Shown: positions 33,804-42,713 of the stretch, piece by piece
Layout of the letters: every line of letters begins with the position of its first letter
Numbering within the stretch: the first letter of the stretch is position 1
NCBI GenBank assembly: GCA_021786575.1
Contig: JAJYMY010000002.1
Coordinates: 248,001-312,000, forward strand
DNA: 64,000 bases
Origin: an archaeon
Lineage (GTDB): Archaea; Thermoproteota; Nitrososphaeria; Nitrososphaerales; Gagatemarchaeaceae
Reading direction: 5' to 3'
Made by a program: the position numbers and the translations under genes
Notes under the pieces: model-generated
What the model was told of the DNA's origin: nothing
The model's database searches: none
Seen by the model: the letters and a program-made list of their open reading frames with translations, nothing else

Positions 33804-35018
33804 GCGCCAAACCTCTCAGTAGTAGGCCTCCAGTGGGGGGACGAAGGGAAGGGGAAGATCGTCGACTATCTCGCCACAGGCTACGACGCCGTGGCCAGGT
33901 TCAACGGCGGGAGCAACGCCGGCCACACTGTGGTCATAGGGAACAACAAGCACACATTCCATCTCGTCCCCTCGGGGGCGCTGAAGGGGAAGCAGCTCCT
34001 CATCGGCGCCGCGGTCGCGACCGACCCCGTCGTGCTGGCCGAGGAGCTGGCCCTTCTACCTGAGGCGCCGAAGAAGAGGCTCATCGTGGACTCCAGATGC
34101 ACCCTGGTCACCCCCGTCGACAGGGCGCTGGACGCCAAGATAGAGGAAGCCAGGGGAGCCGCCGCGCTAGGGACCACGAGGCGGGGGATAGGACCGTCCT
34201 ACGCGCTGCGGGCGCTGAGGCTGAACCCCAGGGCGGGGGACCTCCTCGCCGGCTTTGACTTCGGCCCCCTCGCCTCATTCTACCGGGAACTATCACTGGA
34301 CCCGGCACCTCTGACCGCCTGGGGGGTCGAATCCGGCAGGCTCCTCGCGGGACTGACCGGAGACGCCGCTGGCAGGGTCGTCGAAATAGCCGAGTCGGGG
34401 GGGAGCGTGCTCTTCGAAGGGTCCCAGGGGACTCTCCTTGACCTACTGCACGGCACCTACCCATATGTCACCTCCACGCACACGACAGCGAGCTACATCC
34501 CCTCCGCCTTCGGGATATCCCCGGGCCTGGCTGGCAAACCCCTTGGGGTGATGAAGTGCTATACCACGAGGGTGGGGGGCGGCCCATTCCCGTCTGAGAT
34601 CTCAGGGGAGCAGTCGACGAGGCTGCGCACGCTGGGGAACGAGTACGGCGCCACGACTGGGAGGCCAAGGAGGGTCGGGTGGCTCGACCTGGTGTCGTTG
34701 CGGTACGCTATCAAACTCAACGGCGTAGATGAGGTGGCTGTCACGAAGCTTGACGTCCTCTCGAAGATGGACGAGGTGAAGGTCTGCGCGGCGTACGACC
34801 TGAACGGGAGCGAGACCACAGACTTCCAGAAGGCTATGGGAGCCCTGGACGAGGCCCGACCTGTCCTCGAAGCTCCGTTCTCCATGCGCGGAGCCGGCTT
34901 TGAGGGCGGACTCCCTCCGGAGGGGAGGCGACTCGTCAGCTTCATCGAAGAGCGCTTGGGCGTGAAGGTGCGCGTCGTCTCATATGGGGAAGAAAGGTCG
35001 AAGACCATTGAGCTTTGA
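33804..35018 (+). CDS. purA: Adenylosuccinate synthetase (start codon unclear)
   Basis: The frame encodes SVVGLQWGDEGKGKIVDYLA then ARFNGGSNAGHT, the invariant N-terminus with the GDEGKGK phosphate loop, and continues through FEGSQGTLLDLLHGTYPYVT and RVGWLDLVSLRYAI to the end. It makes adenylosuccinate from IMP, Asp and GTP. The first ordinary start in frame is GTG 33891, which would delete the phosphate loop. Between the upstream in-frame stop (33795-33797) and the motif there is no ATG, GTG or TTG. Either initiation is unusual, or an indel hides a start such as the GTG at 33799 overlapping the guaB stop. Start coordinate given is approximate. Confidence 0.85.
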   Translation, partial: APNLSVVGLQWGDEGKGKIVDYLATGYDAVARFNGGSNAGHTVVIGNNKHTFHLVPSGALKGKQLLIGAAVATDPVVLAEELALLPEAPKKRLIVDSRCTLVTPVDRALDAKIEEARGAAALGTTRRGIGPSYALRALRLNPRAGDLLAGFDFGPLASFYRELSLDPAPLTAWGVESGRLLAGLTGDAAGRVVEIAESGGSVLFEGSQGTLLDLLHGTYPYVTSTHTTASYIPSAFGISPGLAGKPLGVMKCYTTRVGGGPFPSEISGEQSTRLRTLGNEYGATTGRPRRVGWLDLVSLRYAIKLNGVDEVAVTKLDVLSKMDEVKVCAAYDLNGSETTDFQKAMGALDEARPVLEAPFSMRGAGFEGGLPPEGRRLVSFIEERLGVKVRVVSYGEERSKTIEL

Positions 35019-36324
35019 CGCCATCTCTCCAATAGATGGGAGATACCGCAGAGAGGCTGAACCCCTTGACCGCTACTTCTCGGACCGGGCGCTGATGAGC
35101 GCCAGGGTCAGGGTGGAGGCGGAGTACCTTGGGCTGCTGGTGAAGTTGGGTGTAGCCCCCAAGGCAAAGGTCCCGGCGGTGGACACCGACATGGCAGCCC
35201 TCGAGGAGCTCGAAGGGCGGCTGGGCCACGACGTGAAGGCCGTTGAAGTATACTTCAGGGAGCGGCTGCTAAAATCAGGTCCCCGGGCCCTCGCCCCCTT
35301 CGTGCACCTCGGCCTGACGAGCGAGGATACCAACAGCCTATCCTTCGCCATCCTCCTAAAGTCCGCCGTGGGCGAAGTACTGGTCCCGGCCTACTCTTCG
35401 CTCGCCCGTTCCATAGCGGGGCTCGCCGCCAAGGAAGCGTCCTCGGCGATGGTCGCAAGGACCCACGGTAGGCCGGCCGTGCCTACGACATTTGGGAAAG
35501 AGATGGCGGTATTCGCTTACAGGCTCGCGGAGCGCGTCTCCCGTCTTAACGGGCTGACGCCAATGGCAAAGTTCTCTGGAGCGGTGGGGACCTACGCATC
35601 CTTTGGCCTCCTCGCCGACGTCGACTGGCCTGCAGTGCTCTCGAATTTCGTTGAAGGCTTCGGAGTCGAGCCCGCCCCCTACTCGACCCAGGTGGCCCCC
35701 GGGGAGAGGCTGTCTGACATCCTTCACACTGTAATCAACGTCAATCAGCTCGTCGCGTCACTGGCCAGGGACCTTTGGCTCTACCAGGCGCTGGACTACC
35801 TGCGATTCGTGCGCCCTGGCAAAGTGAGCTCTTCTACGATGCCCCAGAAGGAGAACCCCGTTGACCTCGAGAACGCCGAGGGTCAGGCCGACGTGTCGAC
35901 GTCCCTCCTCGTCATGCTCGCCTACAGGCTCCAGCACACCAGGCTCCAGCGGGACCTGTCAGACTCGGTCGTCCGCAGGATGGTGGGGCAAGGGCTCGCT
36001 CACTCGCTGATCGCGTGCAAGAGGTTGCGAGGCTCGCTGTCCTCGATGAAAGTGGAACGCCATACCATGCTCGACGACCTGAGAAGGCACCCCGAGATAC
36101 TCGCCGAAAGGGAGCAGATCACGAGGCGGCTCGGGGGGGACGCCGAGGGGTACGAGAAGGTGAGAGACTCCATCGGCGGCGGCAGATACACAACCGCGTC
36201 AGACCCGCTCCTGTACCTGGGGAGGTCAGTGGACCTAGCCATGAGTTGCACAGGGGTCGTTGACAGGCTCCTGGACGCCAAGGCTCCTAAACCGAGCCCG
36301 GATGCGACCTCGGCTAGTTCTTGA
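34984..36324 (+). CDS. purB: Adenylosuccinate lyase
   Basis: 446 aa of the fumarase/aspartase superfamily; cleaves SAICAR and adenylosuccinate. LSFDAISPIDGRYRREAEPL is the typical start, LGLTSEDTNSLS and ARTHGRPAVPTTFGKEM are active-site segments, and SSTMPQKENPVDLENAEG is the signature loop. The ATG at 34984 overlaps purA by 35 nt; a TTG at 35008 would place the start right before LSFDAISP and may be the true one. Its 3' end overlaps the convergent deoxyhypusine synthase gene by 11 nt. Confidence 0.95.
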   Translation: MGKKGRRPLSFDAISPIDGRYRREAEPLDRYFSDRALMSARVRVEAEYLGLLVKLGVAPKAKVPAVDTDMAALEELEGRLGHDVKAVEVYFRERLLKSGPRALAPFVHLGLTSEDTNSLSFAILLKSAVGEVLVPAYSSLARSIAGLAAKEASSAMVARTHGRPAVPTTFGKEMAVFAYRLAERVSRLNGLTPMAKFSGAVGTYASFGLLADVDWPAVLSNFVEGFGVEPAPYSTQVAPGERLSDILHTVINVNQLVASLARDLWLYQALDYLRFVRPGKVSSSTMPQKENPVDLENAEGQADVSTSLLVMLAYRLQHTRLQRDLSDSVVRRMVGQGLAHSLIACKRLRGSLSSMKVERHTMLDDLRRHPEILAEREQITRRLGGDAEGYEKVRDSIGGGRYTTASDPLLYLGRSVDLAMSCTGVVDRLLDAKAPKPSPDATSASS

Positions 36325-37333
36325 AAACCCAGGACAGATCAGGGGGGTGGCTCCTCCCTGTGACCCTCTCGTTCAGCGCGTGCGCCACGATGGGGAGGGC
36401 CAGCGTGATGTCGGCGTACAGTGTCGCCTTCTTCCCGCCCGATTTGATTTTCCCCCAGCTGATTGCCTCCTCGAGGGTGCACCCCGACAGCCCTCCCCAC
36501 TGCGGGCTGTCCGCCGTTATCTGAATCGCATATTCGTGCGGCGTCTCCTCCTCCCCTCCCTTGGCCAGAGATTTGATTATGGTGGAGAGCTGGATCGTGT
36601 CTTTGGGGACGCCTCCTCCCAGGTAGACCACCCCCGTCTTCTTGGACCTCTCTGCGATCTGGGCTAGCTCCTCCATGTCTTTTGTCTGGTCCAGCCTGAT
36701 CATCTTCTTCTTCTCGCGCATCAGCAGGCTCAAGGCCACTCCGTACCCGCTGTCTATCAGTCCCGGCGAGTACACCGGGACCTTCGCCCTCTGCGCCGCC
36801 GCAACGATGCTGTCTATCCCCTTCTTGTTCAGGTAGGCCCCGAATTGATGAAGGAACTCCCTTGTCGAGTAGACCTTCTCCGCGTCGAGGGTGTTGGCGA
36901 AGTCGTAGATGGTCCTCTCCAGCTTCCTGTATTGCATTTCGTCCGCGTAGACGTCGTAGAACCTGTCGATCTTCATCTTGAGGAGTGCCTCGTCGTCGGC
37001 AAGCCATGTCCCTTGGTAGTAGTGGTACCCCAGCGCTTCGAGGATGTCCTCAGAGATGTTGGCCCCGGTGCTCACGACCACGTCGACGTATCTGTTCTCC
37101 ACTAGCCATCGTATGATCTTCCATTGCCCGGTGGTGCTGAGTGAGCCGGTCAGCCCAAGGAACACGGTGAGGTCCCTCTCTTTGGCCATCTCTGTCCAGA
37201 TATTCACAACCTCGCCGAGCTTCTTCCCCTGGAAGCCCGTCTGCGACATCTCGTTTAGCAGCGCCGAGATGCTCTTCTTGCCAACGCCGATGGTGGCCAC
37301 CGGTTTCGAAAGCACTTCCTTCCTTGATACCAC
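36314..37333 (-). CDS. dys: Deoxyhypusine synthase
   Basis: 339 aa; transfers the aminobutyl group of spermidine to a Lys of aIF5A using NAD. FLGLTGSLSTTGQWKIIRWL, VVSTGANISEDILEALGYHY and the active-site segment LEEAISWGKIKSGGKKATLY, with the enzyme-intermediate Lys in WGK, are all present. A CATAAAATAATTAAG stretch about 30 nt upstream is a good TATA region. aIF5A itself is not in the window. A DOHH-like HEAT protein is encoded at 2.25 kb. Confidence 0.94.
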   Translation of the reverse strand: MVSRKEVLSKPVATIGVGKKSISALLNEMSQTGFQGKKLGEVVNIWTEMAKERDLTVFLGLTGSLSTTGQWKIIRWLVENRYVDVVVSTGANISEDILEALGYHYYQGTWLADDEALLKMKIDRFYDVYADEMQYRKLERTIYDFANTLDAEKVYSTREFLHQFGAYLNKKGIDSIVAAAQRAKVPVYSPGLIDSGYGVALSLLMREKKKMIRLDQTKDMEELAQIAERSKKTGVVYLGGGVPKDTIQLSTIIKSLAKGGEEETPHEYAIQITADSPQWGGLSGCTLEEAISWGKIKSGGKKATLYADITLALPIVAHALNERVTGRSHPPDLSWVFKN

Positions 37334-37398
37334 GGCTGAGCGTCTGGATCGTCCACTTAATTATTTTATGAGCGCGATCCGAGTCCAGTGCGGCGTCG

Positions 37399-40300
37399 TC
37401 ACTTCACGGTGACGGATTTCGCGAGGTTCCTCGGGTAGTCAGGGTCGTTGCTCCTAGCCACTGACATGCGGTAGGCAAGCAACTGCAGCGGGATCGCCTC
37501 AACGACCGGGGTGAACTTCGGCTGCACCTTCGGGACCCTCACGAAGTGCTTGTAGACTTCGTCCTCCACGTCTGAGATACCTATGATGTCTGCCCCCCTC
37601 GCCCTGAGCTCTTCTGCACTCGACAGTGACTCGGCGTGATTCGGCCCGCTCGGGTTTATGACCACCACGGGGGTCCCCTTCTCGATGAGCGCCAGGGTCC
37701 CGTGCTTCAGCTCGCTCGCGGGCATCCCCTCGGCATGGATGTAGGAGAGTTCCTTCAGCTTCAGCGCGCCCTCAAGGGCGACAGGGCTCTCATACCCGCG
37801 TGCGACGAAGTAGAAGTCGGGCCTGTCCGCGTACGCTCTGACCAGCTCTTGGATGGGTCCGTCGCACTTCAAGGCTTCCGCGACCGCCCTCGACAGCTCC
37901 TCGGCCGAACCGGGCCGTTTCTTCCCGAGCACAGCGTCCACCACGAGGTTGACCACGACCACCTGAGCGGTGAAGCTCTTCGTGGCAGCCACCCCAACCT
38001 CCGGGCCGCAGTTGAGCAAGAGCACCTCGTCGCTCTCGCGCGCCAGCGACGAGCCTGCCGCGTTCACTATCGAGTAGACGCTTGTCCCGTGCCTCTTCGC
38101 CTCTTTCACAGCCTCCATCACGTCCGCTGTCTCCCCGCTCTGCGAAATCGCGATGAGCACCGAACCCTTCCCCAAGAACTCCGCGTGCTCCTTCAGTTCG
38201 CCAGCCACCACCACGTCAGCCCTGACCTTCGCCTCCTTGTTCAGCCTGAACTTCATCAAGAGCCCTGCATGGTAGGAAGTCCCCGACGCGGTGATGTACA
38301 GCGACTTCGTCCTTCTTATCGCACGGGCGAACCTCTCCAACTTCTCGGCGTCCTGCAGGGACGCTGAGACGACAGTCCTCGGCTGCTCGTTGATTTCCTT
38401 CAGGGTGTAGTGGGCGTAGTCGCTCTTCGTGACGTCGGAGAGTTCCCATGCTACCTGGTCTGGCTCCCTCCTGACCCTCTTTCCGTCGCGCCCGACTATC
38501 TTGACGCCGTCCTTTGTGATTTCGACTACTTCGTAGTTGTCGAGGAAGATGGTCCTGTCGGTGTGACCTATGAACGCTAGGACATCGCTGGCCAGGAACA
38601 TCATCCTTTCCCCCACCCCGACGATCAGCGGCGCGTCTTTCCGAGCCCCGGTCATCACGTCCGGCCGGTCCTGAAACATCACCGCCACAGCATACTGGCC
38701 CTTGAGCTTCTTGACCCCGGCAGAGGTCGCTTTGAGCGGGTCCCTCGTCCGCTCGTACTCGTCTTCGATGAGGTGCGCCACCACCTCGGTGTCGGTCTCG
38801 CTCCTGAACCTGTGCCCATTCGCGATCAGTCCCTTCTTCAGGGAGACGTAATTCTCGATGATCCCGTTGTGCACGACCACGACCCGCTCCCTGCAAGAAG
38901 CGTGCGGGTGGGCGTTCTTGTCGGTCACGCCTCCGTGGGTCGCCCAGCGGCTGTTGTGCGTGAAGATTCCGTTTGCCAGGAAGTTTTCTGTGCCCTCCAC
39001 CTCAAGGTCGTAGACCTGGGTCGTGTCAGATGCGACGGGGACAACGGACGTTATCTTCTCGAAGTACACCTGGGAGTCGGTGAAGCGATGCAGAACGGAC
39101 TCAAGGGGCCGATCCTCGCTTCGCGTCTGAGGATGTTCGACGAGTCTGTTGACAGTTCCCAGGGTCGGGTACTCCCCTCGCTCCAAGTATAGGTTCTCCC
39201 CTCCGGCTGCGATGTCTCGCGGCTCTCTCTTGGGGTGGGACACTGACATCTCCCCTGCCGACCGACGGGACTTGGTCTCACCTTCGAGAGTGAACATCTC
39301 TCGGAGCTTCGGACTTGACGAGCTCGAAATCTGGCGAATGAAACCGCTGATGTCCTCGTGTCCGCTGATTGACAAAATACGGCAGGGGCTCCGTCTTGGA
39401 TTCTTCTCCTTCGTGACGAAGACCGACGAGTGGACCCCGAAGCGCACAAGCAGCGCTTGCAGCATCCGGGACGCGGGCTCTGCTGTAATACGCATGGCGA
39501 TCTGGCGACTGAGCGTGTCGACGAAGCCTTCCGCGTCAAAGACCCCACGGATGAACGCAGCGACCTCGTCATTCGGGAGCCTCCCGAGCCTAGTCAGGAA
39601 CGCGGCAGACCCGAAGTCGAAGTTGAGATGGAGCCACCTGCTAAGTGCTACGCTGTTGACCGTGAGTTCGTAAGTGTCCGCCCGTCCCACCTTCATGATC
39701 CGCCCCTCTAGGCCGAAGATTCTCAGGAACAGCCGCTGGTAGTGCTGCAGGAGGCCGAGGTCTTCTTCGCGGACTCTGACCCCCTTAGGGTGGACGTGCC
39801 CGGCTCCGAACAGGTACCCCACCACCTCCAGGAGCGCGGGCGAAGTCATGGAGGGGAACCTGACATAGTTTGAATGACTGTGCGAAACCGGGACAAGCCC
39901 GCCAGCCACTCGCAGCTTGAAGACGTCTTCGACCCTCTTCGCGACGTCTTCTCTGAGGCTGCGGTCTCCTCTCACGACGTGGCCTAGGTATGATGAGGAA
40001 ACTCCGCACCTTCGGGCCGCTTCTGCGACATTCACATGCCTTTGTTCCACAAGGCACTTGACCGCCTCAGTCCATTCTCTGCTCGGTCTGACGAATCTCT
40101 TCGAGTTGACTTCGTCCAGCTTCCGCGACCTGCCCTTTATGGCGAGCGCCTTCGGAAGAATGAGCAAATCGCCCTCGAGGAGCTGAGACGCGGGGGTTTG
40201 TACGAGGTCTCCGTTTCTTGCCACGATCATCTTGTGAGTGTCTGTGCAGACGACTTCGGTCGAGTCGGTGCTTATCTTCAAGAGATACAGGGGCGCGGGG

Positions 40301-40653
40301 TGAGATGACCTGACCGCTCTTCTCGACACAATCTTGAGTGTCTGAGTGTCGAGGGACGCAACCTCTTCCTCGTCTTCCATGTCCGCTATTCTCTTGATCC
40401 GCCCGTCCGCCAGTTGGACATGTGTATCCGGGTGGAGACAGTGCGCCATGCCTATGTTCCCAAGCATCCCTGAGAAGTCTTTCTTCTCGGCAAGTTCCGC
40501 TATCCTTCCGACCCCCTTCCTTATTTCGAGCCGTCTCCCGTTTGTGGTGGCCATCCCCGCTGAATCGTAGCCGCGATATTCGACCCGTTTGAGTCCGTCG
40601 AGAAGTATCCCTGCCACCGGCCTTTCAGCGACGCAGCCGACTATCCCGCACAT
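37399..40653 (-). CDS. glmS: Glucosamine-fructose-6-phosphate aminotransferase precursor containing an intein
   Basis: 1084 residues as translated; after removal of a 496-residue intein the host protein is 588 aa, normal for GlmS. It makes glucosamine-6-phosphate from fructose-6-phosphate and glutamine. The mature N-terminus is MCGIVGCV, with Cys2 as the glutaminase nucleophile. The two SIS domains follow (ISQSGETADVMEAVKEAKRH, AATKSFTAQVVVVN) and the C-terminus ends NDPDYPRNLAKSVTVK. The frame is open upstream, but ATG 40653 is fixed by the catalytic Cys2 and by a TTTAAAG box about 27 nt before it. Confidence 0.95.
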   Translation of the reverse strand: MCGIVGCVAERPVAGILLDGLKRVEYRGYDSAGMATTNGRRLEIRKGVGRIAELAEKKDFSGMLGNIGMAHCLHPDTHVQLADGRIKRIADMEDEEEVASLDTQTLKIVSRRAVRSSHPAPLYLLKISTDSTEVVCTDTHKMIVARNGDLVQTPASQLLEGDLLILPKALAIKGRSRKLDEVNSKRFVRPSREWTEAVKCLVEQRHVNVAEAARRCGVSSSYLGHVVRGDRSLREDVAKRVEDVFKLRVAGGLVPVSHSHSNYVRFPSMTSPALLEVVGYLFGAGHVHPKGVRVREEDLGLLQHYQRLFLRIFGLEGRIMKVGRADTYELTVNSVALSRWLHLNFDFGSAAFLTRLGRLPNDEVAAFIRGVFDAEGFVDTLSRQIAMRITAEPASRMLQALLVRFGVHSSVFVTKEKNPRRSPCRILSISGHEDISGFIRQISSSSSPKLREMFTLEGETKSRRSAGEMSVSHPKREPRDIAAGGENLYLERGEYPTLGTVNRLVEHPQTRSEDRPLESVLHRFTDSQVYFEKITSVVPVASDTTQVYDLEVEGTENFLANGIFTHNSRWATHGGVTDKNAHPHASCRERVVVVHNGIIENYVSLKKGLIANGHRFRSETDTEVVAHLIEDEYERTRDPLKATSAGVKKLKGQYAVAVMFQDRPDVMTGARKDAPLIVGVGERMMFLASDVLAFIGHTDRTIFLDNYEVVEITKDGVKIVGRDGKRVRREPDQVAWELSDVTKSDYAHYTLKEINEQPRTVVSASLQDAEKLERFARAIRRTKSLYITASGTSYHAGLLMKFRLNKEAKVRADVVVAGELKEHAEFLGKGSVLIAISQSGETADVMEAVKEAKRHGTSVYSIVNAAGSSLARESDEVLLLNCGPEVGVAATKSFTAQVVVVNLVVDAVLGKKRPGSAEELSRAVAEALKCDGPIQELVRAYADRPDFYFVARGYESPVALEGALKLKELSYIHAEGMPASELKHGTLALIEKGTPVVVINPSGPNHAESLSSAEELRARGADIIGISDVEDEVYKHFVRVPKVQPKFTPVVEAIPLQLLAYRMSVARSNDPDYPRNLAKSVTVK
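38953..40440 (-). mobile_element. Intein in GlmS with a degenerate LAGLIDADG endonuclease
   Basis: 496 residues inserted between GNIGMAH and SRWATHGG of the glutaminase domain. It begins with Cys (CLHPDTHVQLADG), has the block B TDTH, and ends YDLEVEGTENFLANGIFTHN with the penultimate His, terminal Asn and +1 Ser needed for splicing. An HTH-like stretch (NVAEAARRCGVSSSYLGHVV) is followed by LAGLIDADG motifs LLEVVGYLFGAGHVH and FIRGVFDAEGFVD. The first has Ala where the catalytic Asp is expected, so cutting is doubtful while splicing looks intact. A GlmS intein is known in Methanocaldococcus jannaschii. Confidence 0.92.
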
Positions 40654-40803
40654 TCGGACGAGTTCCGTCCCCTGTCTCTTTAAACCCCGCAAAACATTCT
40701 GCCATACCCTGCACCGCCCCGCTTGTATGGTCCGACCGCGACGCCAACCCGGCGCCGCGTGACCATGCAAAACCGTTTATGTGTGGTTGTCTGACCCTGC
40801 GCC

Positions 40804-41754
40804 GTGCCCAAGGAGAAGTTACTTTTCGACCCAAGGTCCGAGTCAGGGCTCGCCAAGAGGGTCCTGACCGCCGACGGGCCAGATGAGTTCAGACCCGCGT
40901 CGGGGAAGCTGGGGCAGAAGATCCTGGCGCTACTCTCGTCCGGGCCGAAGTACCCCGCAGAGATGGCGAGGTCGCTGGGAGCACACCACCAGACGGTGTA
41001 CTACAACGTGGGGAGGCTGGAGAAGGCAGGGCTGATTTCGCGCGTCCGCAGCGAGCGCGTCAGGGGGGGCGAAGCCAACCTGTTCGTCCTCGCCTCCGAC
41101 GGCTATGCGGTGGAGTTCCCTGTCAAAGGCGAGCCCTTCCCCACCCTGAAATCGTCCGGGCGATCGAAGGCCCTCGGCCGCTTCTTCAAAGAGTTCGTCA
41201 AAGACGGGGAGTTCGACGGCTGGGTCGTGGTAGGTTCTCCGCTACCGCACGGCGCGGCGGGCACCCAGGCCAGGGACGGGCACTACGCCGTCCAGCTTGG
41301 GTTCGCCCTGGGGCAGTTCGTAAACCTCCCAGAGAAGTTCCCGGTGAAGCTTGACACCGACCTTAAGGCGGAGAAGCTGGTCTCCTCCAACCTCGTTGTA
41401 GTCGGCGGGCCGAGGAACAACTCGGTGGCCGAAGAACTCAACCCTCATCTTCCCTTCAAGTTCAGCCAGGGGGGGTTCTGGGGCGCGATAGTCGACGACG
41501 AAAGGAACTCCCACGCATCAGAGCTTGACTGCCTCGTCGAAAAGATACCGAATCCCTGGGACAGGTCGAGGACGTGCGTCGTAATCGCTGGGCTCACGGG
41601 AGCCGGGACGAAGTCAGGCATAATCGGGGTCTGTAACGACGCGGACACCCTGTTCTCGAAGTACGAGTCGGGTCCCTTCGCGGCACTGCTGCGCGGAGTG
41701 GACAGGGACGGTGACGGGAAGGTCGACTCCGCAGAAGTGCTGAAGCTGCTCTGA
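40804..41754 (+). CDS. Winged-helix protein fused to an S-layer-like domain with an EF-hand-like end
   Basis: 316 aa. Residues about 30-95 form an ArsR-type winged helix (KILALLSSGPKYPAEMARSL, then HHQTVYYNVGRLEKAGLISR). The middle part resembles archaeal S-layer C-terminal domains, with SNLVVVGGPRNNSVAEELN and a later VVIAGLTGAGTKSGIIGV. The C-terminus DRDGDGKVDSAE fits a calcium-binding EF-hand/dockerin loop. There is no signal peptide, so it is probably cytoplasmic. The combination suggests a regulator that senses a ligand or calcium. The GTG start lies 28 nt after a TTTATG box (40773). Confidence 0.6.
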   Translation: MPKEKLLFDPRSESGLAKRVLTADGPDEFRPASGKLGQKILALLSSGPKYPAEMARSLGAHHQTVYYNVGRLEKAGLISRVRSERVRGGEANLFVLASDGYAVEFPVKGEPFPTLKSSGRSKALGRFFKEFVKDGEFDGWVVVGSPLPHGAAGTQARDGHYAVQLGFALGQFVNLPEKFPVKLDTDLKAEKLVSSNLVVVGGPRNNSVAEELNPHLPFKFSQGGFWGAIVDDERNSHASELDCLVEKIPNPWDRSRTCVVIAGLTGAGTKSGIIGVCNDADTLFSKYESGPFAALLRGVDRDGDGKVDSAEVLKLL

Positions 41755-41757
41755 AGA

Positions 41758-42162
41758 TTAGGCCCTTCTTCCTCTGCGCCCGCCCTTCTTCCTCGTCGTA
41801 TCGTGGGGGATGGGCGTCGCATCTTCGATGCGTCCTATCTTGAACCCCGCCCTTGCTATGGCGCGGATTGCGGCTTGGGCTCCGGGCCCTGGGGTCCTTG
41901 GACCTGTCCCGCCTACCGCCCTCACCTTGATGTGGACAGCCGTGATCCCCTTGCCCTTGGCGACCTCTGACGCCGCAGACGCGCTCCTCATGGCGGCGTA
42001 TGGGGACGACTCGAACCTGTCGGCCTTCACGTGCCTCCCGCCTGAGGAGAACGCTATAGTCTCGGCCCCGGTCAGGTCAGTGATGTGCACTATGGTGTTG
42101 TTGTACGACGAATAGATGTGGCATACCCCCCACCGGTCAGCGAGCACTTCTTCTTCAGACAT
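41758..42162 (-). CDS. rps11: Ribosomal protein uS11
   Basis: 134 aa. [40 protein letters not shown] and [20 protein letters not shown] match archaeal uS11, with the basic C-terminus [16 protein letters not shown]. It is the last gene of a minus-strand trio uS13-uS4-uS11, 3 nt from the convergent HTH gene. RpoD, which normally follows uS11, is here on the other strand. Confidence 0.96.
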   Translation of the reverse strand: MSEEEVLADRWGVCHIYSSYNNTIVHITDLTGAETIAFSSGGRHVKADRFESSPYAAMRSASAASEVAKGKGITAVHIKVRAVGGTGPRTPGPGAQAAIRAIARAGFKIGRIEDATPIPHDTTRKKGGRRGRRA

Positions 42163-42167
42163 CTATC

Positions 42168-42710
42168 TCACTGCGCCTGGGCCGGCTGCTCCGCCGGCAC
42201 CGTCAGCTCGCCATCTGCGGGGGCCACAGCCTTCGCGGCGTCTCCAGTCAAAGCCACCGTCCCCTCTTCAATCCCGCCGACTTCGTATCCTGGGATTGTG
42301 ATTATCCTCCCCCCAACCGCGATGTGCCCGTGGACTATCAGCTGCCTCGAATGCAGGGGAGAAAGCGCCATCCCTTTCTTGAAGACCATCGTCTGCAGCC
42401 TCCTGGCGAGCATGTCTTCCACCGTAAGGCTGAGTATATCGTCAAGGGTGGCCCCCTCCCCGACGAGGCCCTTCCTCCTCAGGCTGTCCAGGAGCTTCTT
42501 CTCCTCCCGCTGCCTTACAACCTGAGTGGCAGCGAGCAGTGTCCTTGCCTGCTTTCTGACTCCGCTAAGTTGGGTCTGCGCCTTCCAGAGCTCCCTCTTG
42601 TTCCTGAGTCCGAACGTCCCTAAGAGGTAGAGCTCTTGGGCGAGCTGGTCAGCCCTCCAGGGGCTCCTCGGCCTGTTGTATTGCTTCCGCGACTTCTTAG
42701 GGTCTCCCAT
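42168..42710 (-). CDS. rps4: Ribosomal protein uS4
   Basis: 180 aa. MGDPKKSRKQYNRPRSPWRA at the N-terminus and the S4 RNA-binding domain LARRLQTMVFKKGMALSPLH with RQLIVHGHIAVGGRII are typical. The C-terminal tail is Ala- and Pro-rich. Confidence 0.96.
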   Translation of the reverse strand: MGDPKKSRKQYNRPRSPWRADQLAQELYLLGTFGLRNKRELWKAQTQLSGVRKQARTLLAATQVVRQREEKKLLDSLRRKGLVGEGATLDDILSLTVEDMLARRLQTMVFKKGMALSPLHSRQLIVHGHIAVGGRIITIPGYEVGGIEEGTVALTGDAAKAVAPADGELTVPAEQPAQAQ

Positions 42711-42713
42711 CGC

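Noticed and set aside
37636-38367. 243-residue plus-strand open frame
   Set aside because: Antisense to glmS; low-information sequence rich in Arg, His and Leu.
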